DNA of 20,246 nucleotides from the NCBI GenBank assembly GCA_965656605.1, contig CBFHLC010000040.1:1-20246 (forward strand). The letters are read 5' to 3'. The notes under the pieces were generated by a model. That model ran no database searches. It saw nothing but the letters and a program-made list of their open reading frames with translations, and was not told the DNA's origin. The stretch comes from Litorivicinus sp965656605. Its GTDB lineage: Bacteria > Pseudomonadota > Gammaproteobacteria > Pseudomonadales > Litorivicinaceae. The position numbers and the translations under genes were made by a program. This document shows positions 14,284 through 20,246 of the stretch, piece after piece (the stretch's first letter is position 1; every line of letters starts with the position of its first letter).

Positions 14284-14787
14284 TCAAGGGCGGAATCGCG
14301 TGACCGCACCCTTTAGGTCGAAATCGCTTTGCAGCGCACTCAACAGTCCTTCGGCATCCGCGCGCTCCCGAACCGGTCCAATAATGACTCGGTGCAAGCC
14401 GCCACGATCAATCACCCGAACCTGCGCCCAGTCTTTGCTGCGAATCTGATCCGCCAATTTCATCGCATTTTCCTGCGAGCGGAAACTGCCCGCGCGAACA
14501 CCCCATGCATCCGGCATGGGTGCGACCGGATCGGCCTCGGGATTCAGAATTTGTTGGCCTTGGTTCAACAACTGCGCCGCCTGTGCTGGCATCTGAGCCG
14601 GCGCACCAGGCGGGCCTGCAAAGGGGCTCAGTGGCACTTCTTCAATCGCAATAGTGCGTGGATCGTACGCCGCACGGTCTGAATCGAGTACCCAAGGCAG
14701 AATCAGGATGCACAGCGCAATAAAAATAATCGCGCCGATCACACGATGGCGCACTTGCTGGGGTGTGACTATCGGCTGTGCGCTCAC
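14284..14787 (-). CDS. dedD: SPOR-domain cell-division protein (DedD-like)
   Basis: The 167-residue protein has a short cytoplasmic N-terminus, one membrane helix (about 16-35, VIGAIIFIALCILILPWVL), a Pro/Ala/Gln-rich periplasmic linker (about 50-90) and a C-terminal SPOR domain (about 92-165: AWGVRAGSFRSQENAMKLAD ... HRVIIGPV). SPOR domains bind denuded peptidoglycan glycans at the septum; DedD helps constriction in E. coli. GTG 14787 overlaps the folC stop as GTGA. The place between folC and cvpA is that of dedD in relatives, which supports the name, though the sequence is diverse. Confidence 0.88.
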   Translation of the reverse strand: MSAQPIVTPQQVRHRVIGAIIFIALCILILPWVLDSDRAAYDPRTIAIEEVPLSPFAGPPGAPAQMPAQAAQLLNQGQQILNPEADPVAPMPDAWGVRAGSFRSQENAMKLADQIRSKDWAQVRVIDRGGLHRVIIGPVRERADAEGLLSALQSDFDLKGAVTRFRP

Positions 14788-16049
14788 GACAGCTCCTCAG
14801 AGTCCATGACCGCGGCCACGGTCAAGAAGGATCCGCAAACCAAAACCCTATCGCCCGGCTCTGCCCGATTGACCGCGTTGGCCAGGGCAATTTCAGGATT
14901 GGGTAAAAACAATGCCTGTGGCAGCAGATCGTCCCGAATCTTGGCCCCATCCCAAGACCGCGACGTGCCTGGATTGGTAATGAACCAATGATCGATTTCA
15001 GGTGCGATCTCACCAATGAATTCACGGTGTTCTTTGTCCGCCATCATGCCGATCACACACGAGGTTTTACCCGACACGGCATTTTGACGAAGCAAATGGC
15101 GCAGGCTGTTGCCCGCTGCCGGGTTGTGTGCCACGTCCATGACGACCTGGACCCCTTTTGAGGTCGTGTGGGATTGCCAGCGTCCACGTAATTGGGTGCG
15201 TTGAATGCCCTCTGTGATCTGCTGGGCGGTCAATTCGGGGTGAATCAACCAGCAAGCCTGAATCGCACTGCCCAATGAATCCAAATGCAGTGAGCGGTAA
15301 GGCAACGAGGTCAACAGCAAATAACGCTTTCCGCCGGCACGTCCCTGCCAGGTCCAGCCGTTAGGTTGTCCGATCGACGTCTCGAGATAGGACTCCCACT
15401 CGCGCTCGTTTTGGAACACCGCACAGCCCAACTCATCAGCCTTTCGGCGAGCAATCGGTGGCATGTCGCTTTGTCCCAATACGACGGGGATTCCCTGACG
15501 GAAGATACCGGCCTTTTCGGTGGCCACCGCCTTGAGGCTGTTGCCCAACCAGTCCATGTGATCCATCGCCACGGAGGTAATCACAGCAACATCAGGATCA
15601 ATGATATTGACGGTATCGAGGCGCCCGCCTAACCCCACTTCCAACACCCAGACGTCTAGATCCGAACGCTGGAACAAGTCGAAACAGGCCAAGGTCGTAA
15701 ACTCAAAGTAGGTCAGATCAATGTCACCGCGAGCCGCCTCGACTCGATCGAACGCGGCAGCGAGTGAGTGGCCAGTTTCCATCTGACCATTTATCTGGAT
15801 TCGCTCGTTGAAATCACGGATGTGAGGCGAGGTGTACAAGCCGACTTTCAGCCCAGCTTGGCGCAGCATGCAATCGCTGGCCACACTGCAGGTGCCTTTG
15901 CCATTGGTGCCTGTGATGGTCAGCACCTTGGCCTTGATCGGCCCCGTCGACAATCGCGACCAGACCTCGCGTGAGCGATCCAAACCCAGCTCAATTCGAG
16001 TCGGGTCCAGTGCCTCTAACTTGGCAATCCAGTCGTTGAGTGAATTCAT
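14784..16049 (-). CDS. folC: Dihydrofolate synthase / folylpolyglutamate synthase
   Basis: The 421-residue protein is a Mur-ligase-type synthase with P-loop GTNGKGT (47-53), YTSPHIRDFNERI (72-84), VLEVGLGGRLDTVNII, TSVAMDHMDWLG and DVAHNPAA. It joins glutamate to dihydropteroate and extends the glutamate tail of folates with ATP. ATG 16049 follows the accD TAA with no gap (TAAATG). It is the second folate-related block of the window, away from folE/folK/folM. Confidence 0.96.
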   Translation of the reverse strand: MNSLNDWIAKLEALDPTRIELGLDRSREVWSRLSTGPIKAKVLTITGTNGKGTCSVASDCMLRQAGLKVGLYTSPHIRDFNERIQINGQMETGHSLAAAFDRVEAARGDIDLTYFEFTTLACFDLFQRSDLDVWVLEVGLGGRLDTVNIIDPDVAVITSVAMDHMDWLGNSLKAVATEKAGIFRQGIPVVLGQSDMPPIARRKADELGCAVFQNEREWESYLETSIGQPNGWTWQGRAGGKRYLLLTSLPYRSLHLDSLGSAIQACWLIHPELTAQQITEGIQRTQLRGRWQSHTTSKGVQVVMDVAHNPAAGNSLRHLLRQNAVSGKTSCVIGMMADKEHREFIGEIAPEIDHWFITNPGTSRSWDGAKIRDDLLPQALFLPNPEIALANAVNRAEPGDRVLVCGSFLTVAAVMDSEELS

Positions 16050-16925
16050 TTACTGGCTCAACTCGGCACTGCGGGTCGGCGCATGAGTCATGCTGGCCAG
16101 CAGGCGATACAGCGTATCGCGCATCTCGCCACGGGGAACGATCTTGTCGACGGTGCCGTGCTCCATCAGGAACTCGGCCCGCTGGAAGCCCGCAGGCAAC
16201 TTTTCGCGAACCGTCTGTTCAATCACGCGGGGACCTGCAAAACCGATCAAGGCTTTGGGTTCGGCAATATTCACATCGCCCAGCATGGCCAGCGACGCGG
16301 TCACACCACCAAACACGGGATCGGTCAGAACCGACACGTAAGGAATGCCTTTTTCTTTGAGTCGCTCGATCGCAAGGCTGGTTCGGGTCATCTGCATTAA
16401 TGAGAACAGTGCCTCTTGCATCCGCGCACCGCCACTGGCCGAGAAGCACACCAAGGGCGCGCCGGTTTCCAGAGACTTTTCAGCCGCCGCCACGAACTTT
16501 TGACCGACCGCACGACCCATTGAGCCGCCCATAAAGCTGAACTCAAATGCACAGGCATTGATGTCCATCCCCTTGAGCTGACCGCTCATCGCGATCATGA
16601 CGTCCTCTTCGCCGGTCGCCTTTTGCGCCGCCACTAGGCGGTCTTTGTAGCGTTTGCTGTCTTTGAACTTCAACACATCGTCTGTGACCAAGTCGGGCAA
16701 CAACTCGACGCCCGTGCCGCTGTCCAAAAAGGCTTCTAGACGCTTGCGTCCACCCAGGCGCATATGATGATCGCACTTAGGGCACACGTTCAGGTTGCGC
16801 TCCAGCTCAGGCTCGTACAGCACCTGCTCGCAGGCGGGGCACTTGGTCCATAGCCCTTCGCGGACACCACCACGTTTCACCTTGCTTTGAATCGTCGGCA
16901 GAACCCGATCTAGCCAGCTACTCAT
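16050..16925 (-). CDS. accD: Acetyl-CoA carboxylase carboxyltransferase subunit beta
   Basis: The 291-residue protein has the N-terminal four-cysteine zinc ribbon (C29, C32, C48, C51 in KCPAC and VCPKC) and the carboxyltransferase domain with FMGGSMGRAVGQKF, SASGGARMQEALFSLMQM and GFAGPRVIEQTVREKLPAGFQ. It works with AccA to move carboxyl from biotin to acetyl-CoA, making malonyl-CoA for fatty acids. The ATG follows the trpA stop directly. The zinc ribbon can bind nucleic acid, including its own mRNA, in E. coli. The catalytic domain is complete. Confidence 0.97.
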   Translation of the reverse strand: MSSWLDRVLPTIQSKVKRGGVREGLWTKCPACEQVLYEPELERNLNVCPKCDHHMRLGGRKRLEAFLDSGTGVELLPDLVTDDVLKFKDSKRYKDRLVAAQKATGEEDVMIAMSGQLKGMDINACAFEFSFMGGSMGRAVGQKFVAAAEKSLETGAPLVCFSASGGARMQEALFSLMQMTRTSLAIERLKEKGIPYVSVLTDPVFGGVTASLAMLGDVNIAEPKALIGFAGPRVIEQTVREKLPAGFQRAEFLMEHGTVDKIVPRGEMRDTLYRLLASMTHAPTRSAELSQ

Positions 16926-17732
16926 TTATTTCTCATCCATGCGTGTTCGAATCGCAGCCAGCAAGTCACCAACTGCGGTGGGAATATTTTCCGGGGTTTG
17001 CTCGTTGTCCGCCATCGCCTGGACCAAGACCGAGCCGACAATGACGCCATCGGCAGCCGCACCAATGGCGCGCGCCTGATCACCGGTTTTAATGCCAAAA
17101 CCGACCATGACCGGCACGTCGGTCAGGGTGCGAATGTGATTCACCCGAGCCTCGACCTCTTCCAAATTCAGCGCGCCGGACCCTGTGATGCCCTTTAGGC
17201 TGACGTAATACAGATAGCCCTGAGTTTCCCGTGCGATTGATTCAAGGCGATCGTCAACCGTCGTCGGCGCAGCCAGGAATACCGTATCCAGGCCCAAGCG
17301 GTCGCAATACTCGGCGACGACGCTGCGCTCTTCGGGGGGCATATCAACCAGCAACAATCCATCGACACCCGCGCTGGCTGCCTGCTCACAAAAGGTCTCG
17401 TAACCCAATTTTTCAATGGGATTCAAATACCCCATCAAAACAATCGGGGTATCCGCATCCTCTTGGCGGAAAATGGCGACTTGCTGCAGTACGGCACGCA
17501 CGTTGGTGCCCGCCCGCAGCGCCCGCTCGCCCGCCAGCTGGATGGTTTCGCCATCCGCAAAGGGATCCGAGAACGGCATACCCAGCTCGATCACATCGGC
17601 GCCCGAAGCGACCATCTGATGCATCAAGGGCACTGTGATGTCCAACGTTGGGTCCCCGCACATCACGTACGGGATGAGGGCTTTACGTCCTTGGCTTTTC
17701 AGGGCCTGCAGACGGGTTGCGATACGACTCAA
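16926..17732 (-). CDS. trpA: Tryptophan synthase alpha chain
   Basis: The 268-residue TIM barrel has VIELGMPFSDPFADG with catalytic E49 and D60 at the same numbers as the Salmonella enzyme, LIPYVMCGDP near the start, and VGFGIKTGDQA toward the end. It splits indole-3-glycerol phosphate and passes indole to TrpB. The start is TTG 17732, supported by AGGAG six bases upstream overlapping the trpB stop, and by the family N-terminus (SRIATRLQALKSQGRKALIP). trpB ends nine bases upstream. Confidence 0.96.
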   Translation of the reverse strand: MSRIATRLQALKSQGRKALIPYVMCGDPTLDITVPLMHQMVASGADVIELGMPFSDPFADGETIQLAGERALRAGTNVRAVLQQVAIFRQEDADTPIVLMGYLNPIEKLGYETFCEQAASAGVDGLLLVDMPPEERSVVAEYCDRLGLDTVFLAAPTTVDDRLESIARETQGYLYYVSLKGITGSGALNLEEVEARVNHIRTLTDVPVMVGFGIKTGDQARAIGAAADGVIVGSVLVQAMADNEQTPENIPTAVGDLLAAIRTRMDEK

Positions 17733-17741
17733 CGTACTCTC

Positions 17742-18971
17742 CTAGAAACTGATGCCGTCAATGTCGGCCATCGTCAAAATGTCTTTGTCACCGCGGCCTG
17801 ACATATTGATCACCAAATGCTGATCAGGACGCATATCTGCCGCCATTCGCTTAGCATAGGCCAGCGCGTGAGCGGTCTCGAGTGCCGGCATGATGCCCTC
17901 GCACTGAGTGACTTCTCGGAAGGCCTCTAGTGCAGGCTCGTCATCTTCGGCGACGTATTCAGCACGGCCGCTATCCTTGAGCCAGCTGTGCTCGGGTCCA
18001 ACCCCGGGATAATCCAAGCCAGCGCTGACCGAATGGGTATCCGCGATCTGGCCGTCTTCGGTTTCCATAATGTAGGTGCGGTTGCCGTGCAATACGCCTG
18101 GCTGGCCCGCGCTCAGCGGTGCTGCGTGCTCGCCCGTGGTTACGCCATGGCCACCCGCCTCGACACCGATCATGCGAACGTCAACGTCCTCGATGAAGGG
18201 GTAGAACATACCAATCGCGTTAGAACCACCGCCGACACAGGCAATGACTGCATCGGGCAGTCGGCCGATTTGCTCAAGACTTTGAGCACGGGTTTCACGC
18301 CCGATAATCGATTGGAAGTCTCGCACTAGCATGGGGTAAGGGTGCGGGCCGGCCGCTGTACCCAAGATGTAGAAGGTATTATCTACGTTGGCGACCCAGT
18401 CACGCATCGCCTCGTTCAGGGCATCCTTGAGAGTCTTGGTACCGCTTTCGACCGAGACCACCTTGGCACCCAGCAGTTTCATGCGGTACACGTTGATCGC
18501 CTGTCGCTGAATGTCCTTGGCCCCCATGTAGACGACGCACTCCAAGCCCAATCGAGCACACACCGTAGCGGTCGCCACACCGTGCTGACCGGCACCGGTT
18601 TCTGCGATCACACGGGGCTTGCCACTGTACTTGGCCAGCAATGCCTGCCCAATCGTGTTGTTTACCTTGTGCGCGCCGGTATGGTTCAGATCTTCGCGCT
18701 TAAACCAGATTTGAGCTCCACCGATCATCGAAGACCAACGCTGCGCGTGATACAGCGGGCTGGGGCGCCCGACAAAATGCTGCAGGTCTTGGTCGATCTC
18801 GGCTTGAAATGCCGGATCGTCTTTTAGGCGAGCATAGTCTGCCGCCAGACCGTCGAGCGCATGGGTCAGGGTCTCGGAAACAAAGCGCCCGCCGTAAGGG
18901 CCAAAGTGGCCATTTCGGTCGGGCAATGCACTAAGTGCCTTGGCCGCTTCCATATCGATTGGAGAATTCAT
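17742..18971 (-). CDS. trpB: Tryptophan synthase beta chain
   Basis: The 409-residue PLP enzyme has FGPYGGRFVSETL (23-35), REDLNHTGAHKVNNTIGQAL with the PLP lysine K102, ETGAGQHGVATA, and CVGGGSNAIGMFYPF. It joins indole and serine to make tryptophan, in an alpha2beta2 complex with TrpA. ATG 18971 shares a base with the trpF TAA (TAATG), which suggests coupled synthesis. The length and motifs show no defect. Confidence 0.97.
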   Translation of the reverse strand: MNSPIDMEAAKALSALPDRNGHFGPYGGRFVSETLTHALDGLAADYARLKDDPAFQAEIDQDLQHFVGRPSPLYHAQRWSSMIGGAQIWFKREDLNHTGAHKVNNTIGQALLAKYSGKPRVIAETGAGQHGVATATVCARLGLECVVYMGAKDIQRQAINVYRMKLLGAKVVSVESGTKTLKDALNEAMRDWVANVDNTFYILGTAAGPHPYPMLVRDFQSIIGRETRAQSLEQIGRLPDAVIACVGGGSNAIGMFYPFIEDVDVRMIGVEAGGHGVTTGEHAAPLSAGQPGVLHGNRTYIMETEDGQIADTHSVSAGLDYPGVGPEHSWLKDSGRAEYVAEDDEPALEAFREVTQCEGIMPALETAHALAYAKRMAADMRPDQHLVINMSGRGDKDILTMADIDGISF

Positions 18972-19582
18972 TAATGTACCTCTTGCATAAAAGTCCGGAT
19001 GGCTTGGAGGTCCTTGACCCCCGGACTGGCTTCAACCCCACCACTGACATCCACTGCCCAGGGGGTCGTTTGCTGTACTGCTTGTTTCACGTTAGCCGGC
19101 GTTAATCCGCCCGCCAAAATCAAATTCCATTCGCGCGTGCTGGACACCGACTGCCAGTTGAAGGACTCGCCAGTACCGCCCGGAACACCCTTGACGTAGG
19201 TATCCAACAAAATGCCCTGCCCCTGACCGACCCACGGCGCAACCAGCTGATCGACGTCAGCGCCGGGAGCGACGCGCAATGCGCGATACCACGGGCGCGT
19301 GCTGGAGTGGCATTGTTCAACACTTTGGTTGCCGTGGAACTGTACGGCATCCAAGCGGACCTGTTCGGAAATACGGTTGATTTGGTCAACGCTATGATCG
19401 ACGAAGAGGCCGACTAAGGTGACATAGGCGGGCATAGCCCTGCGAATTTCAGCCGCCTGCTCGATATTCACCGACCGTGGACTGGGCGGATAAAAAACGA
19501 CACCCAAAGCATCGACACCCAAATCGCAGATCGGGCCGACTTGTTCAGGCTGGGTGATTCCACAAATCTTGGTGCGGGTCAT
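18971..19582 (-). CDS. trpF: Phosphoribosylanthranilate isomerase
   Basis: The 203-residue TIM barrel begins TRTKICGIT with the catalytic Cys7 (general base) and has LLDTYV with Asp127 (general acid), LDAVQFHGNQ, LAGGLTPANV and VDVSGGVEASPGVKD. It isomerises phosphoribosylanthranilate in tryptophan synthesis. ATG 19582 fits the family start, though the ribosome site is weak. Only 62 bases separate it from truA, with no leader peptide rich in Trp codons and no attenuator-like hairpin that I can see. Confidence 0.95.
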   Translation of the reverse strand: MTRTKICGITQPEQVGPICDLGVDALGVVFYPPSPRSVNIEQAAEIRRAMPAYVTLVGLFVDHSVDQINRISEQVRLDAVQFHGNQSVEQCHSSTRPWYRALRVAPGADVDQLVAPWVGQGQGILLDTYVKGVPGGTGESFNWQSVSSTREWNLILAGGLTPANVKQAVQQTTPWAVDVSGGVEASPGVKDLQAIRTFMQEVH

Positions 19583-19644
19583 CGCGCAAATCAGTCAGTT
19601 TTAAAGGCCTGAGGATAACGGAACTTGAAGCAAATGAGCAGGGT

Positions 19645-20246
19645 TTAACGCGGAAAAACTCGGTTTTCTGGCCGTACAATCCCAATCGACACAGGCGGAA
19701 AACGCAGAGAATCCGGCAGATCTATGCCCGGCTCGTAACCCACCCCACACAGGTGCAATCCATTGGGCGGCGCCGTCACACCGGCTTGGGCACGATCCTT
19801 ACCCAGCAACACCTGTTGCAGCCAGTCGACTGGACGATCCCCCGCACCGACCGCGATCAGAGAACCTGCGATATTGCGCACCATGTGATGCAAAAACGCA
19901 TTGGCTTGGACATCGATCACCACCCACTCACCCACCGAGTAGATCCGCACAAAGTGCATCTCGCGTATTGGGTTGCGGGCCTGACAGTGCTTAGAACGTA
20001 ACGCGCTAAAATCCTGCGTGCCCTGAAGGGCTTGGGCCGCCGTGGCCATGTCGCGCAGGTTCAATCGCTGATGCACATGGGTCAGAGTTTCATGACCCAC
20101 ACCAGGTCGCGTCGATGAGTTACGGATGACGTAGTGATAACGACGCCAGCGCGCCGAGAACCGAGCACTGAAATCATCGGCCACCGGCTGAGCCCAGATC
20201 AGGCTGACATCACGCGGCAAATGGGTATTGCCGCCCATGACAAATG
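19645..20246 (-). CDS. truA: tRNA pseudouridine(38-40) synthase, N-terminally cut by the window edge
   Basis: The frame stays open to the right edge, so about 70 N-terminal residues, including the catalytic Asp segment, are outside. What remains shows the TruA second half: FSARFSARWRRYHYVI, GTQDFSALRSKHCQARNPIRE, and NAFLHHMVRNIAGSLIAVGAGDRP, with AQAGVTAPPNGLHLCGVGYEP at the end. TruA modifies uridines 38-40 of the tRNA anticodon arm. The usual R-G-L-N-x-x-L-P reads FVMGGNTHLP here. It is upstream of trpF as in Pseudomonas-type gene order. Confidence 0.95.
   Translation of the reverse strand, partial: FVMGGNTHLPRDVSLIWAQPVADDFSARFSARWRRYHYVIRNSSTRPGVGHETLTHVHQRLNLRDMATAAQALQGTQDFSALRSKHCQARNPIREMHFVRIYSVGEWVVIDVQANAFLHHMVRNIAGSLIAVGAGDRPVDWLQQVLLGKDRAQAGVTAPPNGLHLCGVGYEPGIDLPDSLRFPPVSIGIVRPENRVFPR

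Noticed and set aside
19583..19644. The truA-trpF gap as a possible trp attenuator or leader
   Set aside because: No Trp-rich leader peptide and no pair of alternative hairpins; only a short AGGCCT palindrome is present.

Overview
The window reads as a compact chromosomal segment of a marine-type gammaproteobacterium. The strongest taxonomic cue is the gene order truA-trpF-trpB-trpA-accD-folC-dedD/SPOR-cvpA-purF-metZ, a neighbourhood typical of Pseudomonas/Oceanospirillales-like bacteria. HtpX, MsrB, UbiG and FolM fit the same group. The genus cannot be fixed from this window. Coding density is extreme: neighbouring genes usually overlap or touch, all three convergent gene pairs overlap at their 3' ends, GTG and TTG starts are common, and no stretch above about 110 bases lacks a gene. 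I see no IS elements, CRISPR, tRNA, rRNA or obvious recent transfer.

Layout. (1) 1-299: the 3' end of a probable PhnD-type periplasmic binding protein, plus strand. (2) 296-4735, minus strand: a four-gene light operon in the order FeS-type bacterial cryptochrome/(6-4) photolyase, a 47-residue DUF2256 mini-protein, cryptochrome DASH, and a divergent photolyase-like flavoprotein. All three junctions overlap (TAATG, ATGA, TTGA). (3) 4834-6862, plus strand, divergent from it: an exported glutathione peroxidase, a family 2 glycosyltransferase and FolM (pteridine reductase), again with TTGA and ATGA overlaps. (4) 6731-9295, minus strand: folE-ubiG-metallo-beta-lactamase-fold hydrolase-folK. The 3' end of folK lies antisense to the end of folM over 132 bases. 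(5) 9348-10101, minus: msrB and a DCC-family thiol protein; divergent from them, htpX (10179-11063, plus) with a possible heat-shock promoter. (6) 11060-20246, minus: the long truA-trpFBA-accD-folC-SPOR-cvpA-purF-metZ gene string.

How the genes fit together. Left of 11 kb the theme is light and oxidative damage: three different photolyase/cryptochrome classes, a periplasmic peroxidase, methionine sulfoxide reductase and a membrane protease. Mixed in are pterin/folate genes (folE, folK, folM, and folC further on), whose products could include the folate antenna used by some photolyases; that link is inference. The right half is housekeeping: tryptophan, fatty acid, folate, purine and methionine synthesis plus cell-envelope proteins.

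The best candidate for something little described is the translationally coupled cryptochrome-DUF2256-cryptochrome-photolyase operon. Two of its flavoproteins have unusual residues in the conserved electron-transfer positions. Next in interest are the metallo-hydrolase embedded in the pterin operon and the peroxidase-glycosyltransferase-FolM operon.
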